This document shows positions 17,349 to 25,463 of a DNA stretch of 64,000 bases, one piece after another. This DNA is from Candidatus Bathyarchaeota archaeon (GTDB lineage: Archaea > Thermoproteota > Bathyarchaeia > Bathyarchaeales > Bathycorpusculaceae): positions 186,001-250,000 of the forward strand of contig JAOZHZ010000020.1 of the NCBI GenBank assembly GCA_026014615.1. Direction: 5' to 3'. The translations under genes and the position numbers were made by a program. The notes under the pieces were generated by a model, which ran no database searches, was not told the DNA's origin, and saw nothing but the letters and a program-made list of their open reading frames with translations. The first letter of the stretch is position 1. Every line of letters starts with the position of its first letter.

Positions 17349-17698
17349 ACGGCAAACAATCAACCTTTCCTTTTTTTGTTTAGGAAAATCTGTAATAGAG
17401 GAAGTTTGGGGCTGAGTGGGCTCTGGAGAACTTGAATTTCCAACTTGCTCGTTGGGTTTTCATTTCTTCTCTCCTTAGATTTGTGTCCAGGGCCCCAGCA
17501 AACCCTTAATCTCCTAACGAAATTACCCTCTGCCTTCTCTGATTTGGGACATAGTTTGCCTTTTTCCGCCGTTTCTAGCCTTTTCCAACCTTTTCCTGCC
17601 GCAACTCAAGACCGCTTCAGACGCTAAATCAAAAAAGCAGCCCAAAACAAGCCCTACAGAAAACCGGGGGGGGGTAGGTGAAAGAATTCACAGTAGTT
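17349..17698. other. Intergenic stretch with T-tract, RNA element copy 2 and a 9-G run
   Basis: About 350 bases with no credible gene. It contains a T-rich terminator (17366-17381), the second RNA element (17408-17505), a pyrimidine-rich stretch and a run of nine G at 17666-17674. The genes on both sides converge here. Confidence 0.6.
17408..17505 (+). ncRNA. Candidate structured RNA element, copy 2
   Basis: A 98-base element closely matching copy 1. The outer stem GGGCTCTGG pairs with CCAGGGCCC, one A-U pair of copy 1 becoming a G-U wobble, and GCTG pairs with CAGC. The inner hairpin CCAACTTGCTCGTTGG is unchanged. Differences are mostly insertions in the linker between the stems (TTTCATTTCTTCTCTCC against TTTCATTTCTCTCTCC), so a conserved protein reading frame is unlikely. 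No gene follows on this strand, which favours a 3'-end or free-standing RNA role over a leader. Confidence 0.6.
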
Positions 17699-18553
17699 TT
17701 AAGGCTCGGTGATGGTTTTGTTTCCCTTCAGCCTGAGCATAACTGCGCCTAATGCGATGAACGGCAATGTCCAAACGTCAATCTGCATTGCTGAGTCCAA
17801 GTTGCTGCTGGTAACCGAGTACGCCACGTAAACGACGTAGTACACGCCAATCATAACCAATGACAAACCAAACCACCAAATCGACTCACTCTTGTTTTTG
17901 GCAAGAAAATATGCTCCTGGAACCGCAAAAACCACCGCCAAAGACATCGCAGTCAAAGAAACCAAAAAACCCCATGCGGTTGCACCTCTTAAAAGAAACT
18001 CGCTTCCTATGACGGCTATCTGGTCAAACCAGCGGAACACGCTGTTAAACCACAACGCCGCAATGTAGCCTAAACCTGCAATGCCCACCCACTTCAACGT
18101 TGAAGCGTCTCTGTTGAAATCCCTAATTTTAAAGCTCAAAATCAGCAACGTTGAACCAGCACATGCAGCCTCCAACAAGTATGCAGCGCCCAAAAAGTTC
18201 CAGCCTAAACCAAGCCACCACAATCCCGAGGGAAACAGCAAGATAAAGTAGGTTCCTTCCAGAAAAAGCGCTGCCTCAATCATGCGTTCAAGCTTAACCG
18301 TTGATAAGGTTAAGCCTCCGCCCCAAACAGCAAAACCCACAGCCATCCCTAAAATAACGGCAAAGAAACGCGCAATTAACCCTGCAAACGAGGATATGAA
18401 CATGCCCAAGTTGCCTTGGTAGAAGTCCGGGTTTCCCAGAACCACGTTGTAGAGGTGCTCAAAGTTGGCGGGCAACATAAAAACTATCCAGATAAGCATA
18501 GCACAGAAAACGGCGAAAACCAGAACTTTGAGGCTGCGAGTTGCGTTTATCAA
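17699..18553 (-). CDS. Polytopic membrane protein of unknown function
   Basis: 284 residues with about eight hydrophobic segments (e.g. VLVFAVFCAMLIWIVFMLP, FFAVILGMAVGFAVWGGGL, ALFLEGTYFILLFPSGLWWL, TAWGFLVSLTAMSLAVVFAV, WWFGLSLVMIGVYYVVYVAY) and a basic tail. I do not recognise a family or catalytic motif. It starts 36 bases after the ferredoxin gene on the same strand, so the two are probably one transcript, and a membrane partner for that ferredoxin is conceivable. Confidence 0.7.
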   Translation of the reverse strand: MINATRSLKVLVFAVFCAMLIWIVFMLPANFEHLYNVVLGNPDFYQGNLGMFISSFAGLIARFFAVILGMAVGFAVWGGGLTLSTVKLERMIEAALFLEGTYFILLFPSGLWWLGLGWNFLGAAYLLEAACAGSTLLILSFKIRDFNRDASTLKWVGIAGLGYIAALWFNSVFRWFDQIAVIGSEFLLRGATAWGFLVSLTAMSLAVVFAVPGAYFLAKNKSESIWWFGLSLVMIGVYYVVYVAYSVTSSNLDSAMQIDVWTLPFIALGAVMLRLKGNKTITEP

Positions 18554-18589
18554 CAGTTTAGCTTCACCACTGATGCTTATTGAGCTAGG

Positions 18590-19078
18590 CTATTTTTTGT
18601 TTCCGTATCTTTCACAGTACTTGTCAGCTGAAGGAAACACATCACATATACGTTGAGCACGCTTCTTCGCGTTTGCCTGATTAACCAAAGCAATGACGTC
18701 CTTGATTTTGCTGAACGACTCAATTTTGCCGTCTTCACGTTTCCGAGTAACCTTAATGCAGTCATCCACCATACAGCTCAGCACGCACGCATCACAATGC
18801 AAACAAAGGTCATCAATTACGCCAACGCCACTGTTCGTCCAGTAAAGCGCGTTGGTGGGGCATACCTCTATACACAGTTTACATTGAACACCAACACAAG
18901 TGTACTTATTGATGGCGATTGTGCCTTCAGGGTAAAGGTCCTTATCCTTGTACTTCGTGGTTTCCAGTAGTTCTTGCCGCTGGTTCTTCTGCGGAGCCTC
19001 AGTTTTCTCATCTTCCTTGGGTGTACTTTCGGAAAGCATGTCAAATATGTCTATAGCGGAAGAATCCTTCTGCGGCAT
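18590..19078 (-). CDS. Di-[4Fe-4S] ferredoxin-domain protein
   Basis: 162 residues. A charged N-terminal extension of ~55 residues (SESTPKEDEKTEAPQKNQRQ) precedes a ferredoxin domain with CVGVQCKLCIEVCP (an expanded CX4CX2CX3CP motif) and CLHCDACVLSC. The C-terminal tail (residues ~115-162) is helical and basic. It probably carries two low-potential clusters, but its partner is unknown. The first motif has two extra residues between cysteines 1 and 2, also seen in some ferredoxin-like subunits of oxidoreductases. It is followed closely by the membrane protein gene. Confidence 0.82.
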   Translation of the reverse strand: MPQKDSSAIDIFDMLSESTPKEDEKTEAPQKNQRQELLETTKYKDKDLYPEGTIAINKYTCVGVQCKLCIEVCPTNALYWTNSGVGVIDDLCLHCDACVLSCMVDDCIKVTRKREDGKIESFSKIKDVIALVNQANAKKRAQRICDVFPSADKYCERYGNKK

Positions 19079-19263
19079 TCTTGATTTATCCTTTTAAGAG
19101 AGTGGCTATTGTGATTGAAGCTATAGAGAGGTTTGTGAATTATAATTACTTATCCCATAGTTTCTGCACTTATACTGCATGAGATTGAAGTGTTTGGTCG
19201 GCGGGTCACCATGCACACAAAGCAGCGTCCAAACGCAGTCAGTCTATTCGATAACCTTGGGTA

Positions 19264-20016
19264 TCATTTCAAGTTAAAGTACGGTATTAATATGTCCTCC
19301 ATAGAATAGAACCCTTTTTTTCTATCGACAATTTGCTTAGCAGCGAATAATGCCCCATTACCAAATGCCTCTCTAGTTATCGATTCATGAATTAACCGCA
19401 CTGTCTGATACGGAAACCCGAAGATAATCTCATGACGACCGACAATACCGCCTGCCCTGATTGATTTAATATCTATGTCCCGTAAACAAAGCACTTCTGA
19501 AATTTTTCTAGCAGTGCCGGAAACCTCTTTTTTGTTTTTGAAATGTTCTTCAATTATCTCAATATCTGTGTAAGGTGCAATAGTTTTGAGGATTTTAGCT
19601 GTTAACATCAAGAAATTGATGCCTACAGTGATGTTAGGTGACCAGAGTACTCTTGTTTTCTGTGATAGTCCTTTTAGAAACGCGACTGTTTCATCTGGGT
19701 ACACGGATATTGCAGTTACTATGGCTATGCCTCGTTTAGCCGCCTCCTCGCCGTACGATAATATTGCTTGAGCAGAAGAGAAATCGAGAACAACATCTAC
19801 AGGGTGTTTGTCAAAAAGTTGTTCGGGAGTCAATTCATCTTTTGTGAGAATTAACCCTTGTTCACCACTTTTGATACCGAGAAACTCTGAAACTGACCGA
19901 TGCTGTAGAACTTTTGATTTTCTGATAACCCAGCAAAGTTGTGTTTCTTCATTTTGCAGTAACACTGTCGCAACGGCTTTACCTGCCCTGCCAAATCCGA
20001 AAAGTCCTACTTTCAT
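19264..20016 (-). CDS. DapB-like (dihydrodipicolinate reductase family) oxidoreductase
   Basis: A ~250-residue Rossmann-fold reductase. N-terminal nucleotide site VGLFGFGRAGKAV; DVVLDFSSAQAI; the catalytic/substrate region IIEEHFKNKKEVSGTAR, which corresponds to the conserved His, Lys and SGTA of DapB; and GGIVGRHEIIFGFPYQTVRLIHES near the C-terminus, typical of DapB. DapB reduces dihydrodipicolinate with NAD(P)H in lysine or diaminopimelate synthesis. No other lysine genes are nearby, so the true substrate may differ. Start ATG 20016 is preferred over TTG 20022 because GAGG lies 8 bases upstream of it. Confidence 0.78.
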   Translation of the reverse strand: MKVGLFGFGRAGKAVATVLLQNEETQLCWVIRKSKVLQHRSVSEFLGIKSGEQGLILTKDELTPEQLFDKHPVDVVLDFSSAQAILSYGEEAAKRGIAIVTAISVYPDETVAFLKGLSQKTRVLWSPNITVGINFLMLTAKILKTIAPYTDIEIIEEHFKNKKEVSGTARKISEVLCLRDIDIKSIRAGGIVGRHEIIFGFPYQTVRLIHESITREAFGNGALFAAKQIVDRKKGFYSMEDILIPYFNLK

Positions 20017-20309
20017 TTCCAATTCCTCACAACTTATTGGTTTACTCTATATATCTTTTTTATCTTTCCTGTTTAGAAAAACAAGAACTTAAAGCCAAAC
20101 GGATGATAAAGTGAAGACCTATACAGCAGGCTTGGAGAAAACGGAGACGGGGGCAACTAAATACCAGATGGTTGTACACTTTTTGCTTTTGCAAACGGTT
20201 TTCCTCGCAGCCGTCGTAGAAAAAATTGTTTTTCCACAAGATATTCTAAGAAACTTGCAAAGCCCTTATCTGCACCGTTTTGTTTCAGTTAATTTGGTGA
20301 ACAGATCAA

Positions 20310-20495
20310 ATGTGCGAATTCAACGTTGTCCTTAACGGGAAAACACAGTTCAAGGATGTAGTTTACGCGAAAGCTGACGGCGGCAACGTGTTAGTCAAGA
20401 ATGTGCTCGGGGAATCCAAAGAGTTCCAGAACTGCGTAATAACTGAAGTAGATGTGAACTCTACCAAACTTGTACTATCAGCCACCAATACCTAA
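20310..20495 (+). CDS. cooT: CooT-family nickel-binding small protein
   Basis: A 61-residue protein beginning MCEFNVVLNG. The MC start, the beta-rich pattern (QFKDVVYAKADGGNVLVKNV) and the length match CooT (PF10133/COG1532). In Rhodospirillum rubrum this protein binds Ni(II) through Cys2 and takes part in nickel supply to CO dehydrogenase. A nickel role is plausible here because the genome has a nickel CODH/ACS operon 11 kb away, but many archaeal homologues stand outside CODH loci. GGTGA lies ~8 bases before ATG. It is followed by a T-tract (20501-20513) and faces the DUF116 gene. Confidence 0.8.
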   Translation: MCEFNVVLNGKTQFKDVVYAKADGGNVLVKNVLGESKEFQNCVITEVDVNSTKLVLSATNT

Positions 20496-20500
20496 CCACC

Positions 20501-20513
20501 CTTTTTCTTTTTC
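20501..20513 (+). terminator. T-tract after cooT
   Basis: CTTTTTCTTTTTC begins within 10 bases of the cooT stop and separates it from the convergent DUF116 gene. Confidence 0.4.
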
Positions 20514-20536
20514 GGCTTAAAGCGGTAGAATGCCTG

Positions 20537-21151
20537 CTAAAGCGTTTTCACAAGGGTCTCTATGTTGAAAACAGTGTTAGAGCAACCGTTTTTTAGCAAA
20601 GGAACCGATTGACCCGTAACATTCATGCTAGACAGCAAGTCCAAAGACATTTTCACTTCTTCCCCACACGCAACACCCACAACGCCTTCATACCTGTGGC
20701 TTTTCAAGATTTTTGGCACACAAGAGCCACCCGGCAGAATGTAAACATCATAGCCTTTCTTTTTTGCTATTTTGGTTGCTTTGTTCACGTCACAGTCTGG
20801 GCTGCACTGTGCACAGATGTAGCTGGGAATGTTAGCGTCGAAGACTGCTTTGCATCTGCCATCCATATATTTGCGGCTGCAATGTGGCAGGAAAAGGGCA
20901 CGTTTTTTGGTTTTAAGAAATTTACCCCTCTGCATCAAGTTTATTGCTTGGAGGTCTATGAGGTCTTGGATTAAGACTAGAGCATCTTGGATGTTGAGCC
21001 CCGTTGCCTCTTGGATTTTGAATTTGTCTATACTGTCTTTTATTGTGTTAAGGAAAACTTTGTGTACACCTCGTTGGTAGCTGGCGAGTGCTATCTCCGT
21101 GAAGAACTTGCGAGGCGTTTTTGAAATGTCAAAAGTGAACTTATAGGGCAT
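20537..21151 (-). CDS. DUF116 family cysteine-rich protein
   Basis: 204 residues. The C-terminal two thirds match DUF116 (PF01976): ALFLPHCSRKYMDGRCKAVF, YICAQCSPDCDVNKAT, VYILPGGSCVPKIL, VGVACGEEVKMSL. Six or more cysteines are placed as for a metal or Fe-S site. The N-terminal ~70 residues are helical. The function is unproven; DUF116 genes occur next to cofactor and one-carbon genes in some archaea and anaerobes. It is convergent with cooT, with 41 bases between the stops. Confidence 0.82.
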   Translation of the reverse strand: MPYKFTFDISKTPRKFFTEIALASYQRGVHKVFLNTIKDSIDKFKIQEATGLNIQDALVLIQDLIDLQAINLMQRGKFLKTKKRALFLPHCSRKYMDGRCKAVFDANIPSYICAQCSPDCDVNKATKIAKKKGYDVYILPGGSCVPKILKSHRYEGVVGVACGEEVKMSLDLLSSMNVTGQSVPLLKNGCSNTVFNIETLVKTL

Positions 21152-21206
21152 AATTCAAAAAGTGGATTACGAGCTTAAAAGAATATCTCTAACCCGTAGG
21201 CATTAT

Positions 21207-21443
21207 TCAACTTGGGGCTGATGAAATCTGGTTTTTCTGCACATTAGGCGCTGAAATAGTTACCTTTGAATTGCCCAGCAGCTCCCGAAGTGCCTTTGCC
21301 TCTTCCCGCATCTGACCAACTTCACTTTCCAAAGCGGCAACGCGCGATTCAGCTGCCTTTCGCATTTCTCCAATCTCCACCAACAACCGAGTACGTTCCG
21401 CTTCTAACGCCTGAATTTTTTCCCTCAAATCCTGCAGCATCAA
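21207..21443 (-). CDS. Small coiled-coil protein
   Basis: 78 residues, of which ~1-58 form a clear heptad coiled coil (LREKIQALEAERTRLLVEIG, then EMRKAAESRVAALESEVGQM) and the remainder is a Ser/Asn tail. It has no recognisable family. It is supported by amphipathic periodicity and by the lack of a better gene in the gap. It may instead be a fortuitous frame. Confidence 0.5.
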   Translation of the reverse strand: MMLQDLREKIQALEAERTRLLVEIGEMRKAAESRVAALESEVGQMREEAKALRELLGNSKVTISAPNVQKNQISSAPS

Positions 21444-21597
21444 TATGAATCCCTTTCGTATCTGCTCTATTCGTTCAATTTTGTTTTTAACATTTGCTGA
21501 TGTCGTTGCCTAAATCTCCCAATACTGCCGCCAACTGCTCCACCTCTAAAAACTTGTTTGGGGTTGTTTTAACATTTTGGGTTTCCGCAAAAAACAA

Positions 21598-22257
21598 ATG
21601 AATGTTAAATTGCTCCTATATTTACATAAACCGAGCAAGTTGGTGCATTACGTGGAGTTGTTTGTGAAAAACTCTGATGGCGTGTGGTTTGGCGTTGCCG
21701 TTGATGGACGAGCAATTGCCGCTTCAGGCTTCAGCGACAGCCACGAGAGGGTTGTTCAGAAAATTCGTGAAAGCTTGCCCAAAAACGCACATGTTCCGCT
21801 AAATTCTGTTCCTTCAAGCTTTGCCAAGAATGCTCTCGCAGTTATGAAAGACGTTTACGACGGCAAAACCCCAACAGAAACCGTTGCTTTGTCAATGGAG
21901 CGGCTGCCAAAGTACACTCAGCGAGTGCTTACAACCGTATCTCAGATTCCAGTGGGCTATGTGGCTTCGTATGGAGCTGTTGCAGAGGCTACTGGTGGCG
22001 GTGCAAGAGCAGTTGGCAACGTAATGGCGTCCAATCCGTTTGCACCTCTTGTTCCCTGTCACAGGGTTGTTACGTCAAGTTTGGGGCTTGGCGGTTACGG
22101 TGGAGGTTTACGAGTCAAGTTTGAGTTCCTGAAACGGGAAAAGCAGGGATTCACAGACCCCACGGAGGTTCTTGTTGATGGCGGGGGTTTGCGGGTTTTT
22201 CCAGTGGAGTTTGTGCTCAAAAAGCTTGACAAGGCTGCTTCTTGGAAAAAACTATAG
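21598..22257 (+). CDS. ogt: O6-alkylguanine-DNA alkyltransferase
   Basis: A ~219-residue suicide DNA repair protein. The active-site motif PCHRVV (cysteine acceptor) is preceded by the helix-turn-helix (YTQRVLTTVSQIPVGYVAS, ATGGGARAVGNVMASNP) and followed by LGGYGGGLRVKFEFLKRE. The N-terminal domain is divergent, as in archaeal Ogt. ATG 21598 is taken over a TTG at 21577, which has no ribosome-binding site. It converges with the collagen-like gene, and the stops overlap. Confidence 0.9.
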   Translation: MNVKLLLYLHKPSKLVHYVELFVKNSDGVWFGVAVDGRAIAASGFSDSHERVVQKIRESLPKNAHVPLNSVPSSFAKNALAVMKDVYDGKTPTETVALSMERLPKYTQRVLTTVSQIPVGYVASYGAVAEATGGGARAVGNVMASNPFAPLVPCHRVVTSSLGLGGYGGGLRVKFEFLKREKQGFTDPTEVLVDGGGLRVFPVEFVLKKLDKAASWKKL

Positions 22258-22716
22258 CCCCCTTATAAGAATTGACGAACCAGAGTCATTTCGGGGATAC
22301 GGAAATGTGATGTTGAAACCTCTGTCGTAAACGCGAGATAACCCCAAATACCGATCATACGCTGAACTGTCCACTGTGGTTTTTCTAGAAACATCCACTA
22401 TCACATCTGCGGTTGTGTTGAGGTCATGTGCCAAAGTGTAGTACTGTCCATTCTGGTCAGTTATGTTGACCCAACCGCTGTCATAATCTGGCGTGTAAGG
22501 TCCCTGTGACCCTGCGGGTCCAGTTAATCCAACTTCGCTTTGAGGTCCCTGTGGTCCCGTTGCTCCTGTAGCTTCAGTGGCGCCTAGGTCTCCTTTAGGT
22601 CCTTGTGGACCCACTGCAAATTGCATCGAAACCGTTGTTGATAAGGCACTTGCTACCAAAATTGAAGCAATTTAGCCCGCAAGAAAAGTATTTTTAGAAA
22701 CAGATACTTTCAGCAT
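22252..22716 (-). pseudogene. Collagen-like (Gly-X-Y) secreted protein interrupted by TAA in the signal peptide
   Basis: ATG 22716 opens the signal peptide MLKVSVSKNTFLAG, then TAA (22674-22672), then in the same frame IASILVASALSTTVSMQF, which completes the hydrophobic core. After it come Gly-X-Y triplets (VGPQGPKGDLGA, GATGPQGP, VGLTGPAGSQGP) and a ~80-residue C-terminal beta-type domain (DSGWVNITDQNGQYYTLAHD). The frame from 22659 can only start at TTG inside the signal peptide and would lack the basic N-region. Either the gene is dead or the base is a sequence error. Bacterial and viral collagen-like proteins use such triplets with a capping domain to trimerise; archaeal cases are uncommon. 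Confidence 0.75.
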
Positions 22717-22813
22717 TAAAGAGTTCTGTAGTGGTTTATTTTTTCTTTGTTCTGTTTTGAGTCAAAATGGTTAAAAGGGCAAATTCGTGAATCTTCAAGG
22801 GAGGGAATTTGGC

Positions 22814-23932
22814 ATGCGTGTTGGTTTGATAGTGAATCCTGTGGCAGGTTTAGGCGGCAGGGTCGGCTTGAAAGGCACCGATGGTGTGCTAAAGGAAGCG
22901 TTTGCGAAGGGAGCGGTGCCTTTGGCGCCGCAACGGGCAGTAGAGTTTCTGAAGGCTCTTAAATTGCGGATGGGCAACTACCAAGTTGAGGTTTTTTCCT
23001 GTCCAGCAAGCATGGGAGCACAGGAAGCGCAAACCGCAGAGGTGGCAGTCAACGTTTTGCCCATGACAGTAAACGAAGAAACCAGCGCCTTAGACACCAA
23101 AAAAGCTGTTAAACTTCTAAAAGCCGCTGATGTTGATCTCCTTGTGTTTGTCGGCGGGGACGGAACCGCCCGAGACATATTTGACGCCGCAAAAGGAACC
23201 AAAGTCGTCCCTGTGTTGGGGGTTCCTGCGGGGGTGAAGATGTACAGCGGCGTGTTTGCCGTAAGCCCATGGGATGCGGCAGACGCGGTTGTGGCTTTCA
23301 TAGAGCGCCGCGCGGACCTAGTGGATTTTGAGGTCATGGACGCCGACGAAGACGCCATCCGCAACGACGTTTTCGACGTGAAGCTATATGGTTACCTAAA
23401 AGGGCTTTCGGTGCCTGTGTTGATGCAGGGGTGTAAGGAGGTTTCGCCTGAAACGGTGGATGAAAAAGAACAGCAGAAAGCCATTGCCCGATACGTGGTT
23501 GAAGAGATGCCGAAAGATGCCACGCTGATTCTCGGACCCGGAACCACAGTTGAATGCATAGCTGAGGACTTGGGTGTGCAGAAGACGGTTCTGGGCGTAG
23601 ACCTCTATCACGAAGGCGAAATGGTGTTGGATGTGGACGAAAAAGCCATCTTGGAAACCGTTAAAGACTGGTTCAGTACATGGATTGTCCTATCACCCAT
23701 CGGGCACCAAGGCCTCCTGCTGGGGCGTGGCAATCAGCAAATCAGCCCCGAAGTAGTTAAACGCGTTGGCAAGAAGCACATTCTGGTGGTGGCGACCGCA
23801 AGCAAACTCCGAGGCATAGCGGACAAAGTGTTGAGGGTGGATATTGGCGATGTAGAAGTTGACGGTATGCTTCAGGGCAGTATGCGTGTGGTCACGGATT
23901 ACAAGTTAGGTGTACAAATGACCGTCAAATAG
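22814..23932 (+). CDS. ATP-NAD kinase family protein (COG3199 type)
   Basis: A ~372-residue member of the archaeal polyphosphate/ATP-NAD kinase-like family. Visible motifs: VGLIVNPVAGLGGRVGLKGT, the nucleotide site VDLLVFVGGDGTARDIFDA, and VLGVPAGVKMYSGVFAVSP. The C-terminal half holds ILGPGTTVECIAEDLG and SPIGHQGLLLGRGNQQ. The GGDGT signature is that of NAD kinases and acyl-glycerol kinases; the true substrate of the COG3199 branch is not certain. ATG 22814 follows GGGAGGG at a normal distance; a GTG at 22787 is less likely. Confidence 0.85.
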   Translation: MRVGLIVNPVAGLGGRVGLKGTDGVLKEAFAKGAVPLAPQRAVEFLKALKLRMGNYQVEVFSCPASMGAQEAQTAEVAVNVLPMTVNEETSALDTKKAVKLLKAADVDLLVFVGGDGTARDIFDAAKGTKVVPVLGVPAGVKMYSGVFAVSPWDAADAVVAFIERRADLVDFEVMDADEDAIRNDVFDVKLYGYLKGLSVPVLMQGCKEVSPETVDEKEQQKAIARYVVEEMPKDATLILGPGTTVECIAEDLGVQKTVLGVDLYHEGEMVLDVDEKAILETVKDWFSTWIVLSPIGHQGLLLGRGNQQISPEVVKRVGKKHILVVATASKLRGIADKVLRVDIGDVEVDGMLQGSMRVVTDYKLGVQMTVK

Positions 23933-24009
23933 CACTTGGCGAACCAGTTAGGCGTGGTTTCTGCGTTACGGTTATATTGTGGCAAATAGAATCAACAGGA
24001 CAGATAGTT

Positions 24010-25452
24010 ATGTCAGACGTTGGAGTAACAGTCAAGAAAAACGAGAACTTCTCAGAGTGGTACACAGAAGTCATCCTCAAGTCCGGCTTAGCCGACTACG
24101 CCCCCATCAAGGGATGCATGATAATCCGCGAAGATGCCATCGCCATGTGGTAAAAAATCCAAGAAATCGTCAACAAAAAAATCAAAGCCACAGGACACAA
24201 AAACGTCTACTTCCCCCTGTTCATCCCTGAAGGCTTTCTCAAAAAAGAAGCTGAACACTTCGAAGGCTTCACCCCCGAAGTCGCATGGATAACCCAAGGC
24301 GGAAGCACTCCGCTGGAGGAGAAGCTTGCGGTTCGTCCAACGTCCGAAACCATAATGTACGCAACGTTTGCCAAGTGGATACGCAGCTGGCGAGATTTAC
24401 CCTTAAAGATTAACCAGTGGTGCAACATCGTGCGATGGGAAACCAAAGCCACCAAACTGTTTCTGCGCCCACGTGAATTTCTTTGGCAGGAAGGACACAC
24501 CGCACACGCAACCAAAGAGGAAGCCGAAGCCGAAGTCATGTACGCCCTGCAGGAATACAGGGACATTATGAAAAATTACCTTGCCATACCCGTCTTGGTT
24601 GGAGTGAAAAGCGAGAGTGAAAAGTTTGCAGGCGCCGACTACACCACCGCCTTGGAGGCCATGATGCCCGACGGCAAAGCACTACAAATGGGAACCAGCC
24701 ACAACTTGGGGCAGCATTTTGCGCATGTGTTTGACATAAAATTCATAGGCGAAGACGAAAAAGACCACATGGTTTGGCAGACCAGTTGGGGCATAACTAC
24801 CCGCACTATAGGTGCATTGGTGATGGTTCATGGAGATGACAGAGGCTTAGTTTTGCCGCCTAAAATCGCCCCCATCCACGTCGTCGTTGTGTCAATTCCA
24901 TACAAGGGCGCCGACCCCGAAGCCATTTCTGCCAAAGCCAAAGAAATTGCAGAGCAACTCACGGCGGCGGGCTTAAGCGTCTTCTTAGACGACCGCGGAG
25001 AGTACACGCCGGGTTGGAAATTCAACCAGTGGGAACTCAAAGGCGTCCCCGTCCGCATAGAAATTGGGCCCCGCGATCTCCAACAAGGACAAGTCACCCT
25101 AGCAAGGCGCGATACCTACCAGAAGAGTTTTGTCAAGGAATCTGAAGCAGTTGAAACGGTGAAGAAACTGCTTGAGGAAATTCAGCATAACCTCTACTCC
25201 AAAGCCTGCGCAAACCTTGAAGAAAAAATTAGTTCTGTTAAAACCTACGATGAATTCAAGCGGGTCATTGCTGGCAAAGGCGGCTTCGTCAAGGCGGCGT
25301 GGTGTGGAAACGAGAACTGTGAAGCGAAAATCAAGGAAGAAACAGGCGCCACCATCAGGGTGATTCCCTTTGAGAAAGAGGCACCTCAAACAGGCTGTAT
25401 GTATTGCGGGCAAAACGCCAAAGACGTAGCGTACTTCGCCCGAAGCTACTAA
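24010..25452 (+). CDS. proS: Prolyl-tRNA synthetase (archaeal type), interrupted by in-frame TAA at codon 48
   Basis: Class II synthetase that charges tRNA-Pro. From ATG 24010 the frame reads MSDVGVTVKKNENFSEWYTE, then IIREDAIAMW, then TAA (24151-24153), then KIQEIVNKKIKATGHKNVYF, PLFIPEGFLKKEAEHFEGF, VAWITQGG and VRPTSETIMY (motif 2 region), through the catalytic core, the anticodon-binding domain (IEIGPRDLQQGQ) and the zinc-like C-terminal domain (AAWCGNENCEAKI) to 25452. Archaeal homologues have glutamate at the stop position (WEKIQ), so one GAA to TAA change explains it. A restart at ATG 24355 would lack the N-terminal ~115 residues, including parts of the active site. The gene is normally essential and single-copy, so an error, a recent mutation or a second proS elsewhere are the options. 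Confidence 0.9.
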
Positions 25453-25463
25453 CCTGCGCCACG

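Noticed and set aside
20111..20335. 74-codon frame ahead of cooT
   Set aside because: Weak start, overlaps cooT, no conserved pattern; more likely leader sequence.
24151..24153. Stop-codon recoding (selenocysteine or pyrrolysine) in proS
   Set aside because: Those use UGA and UAG; here the codon is UAA and homologues have glutamate.
24355..25452. ProRS starting at ATG 24355 as a complete gene
   Set aside because: It would lack about 115 conserved N-terminal residues that are present in frame upstream of and after the TAA.
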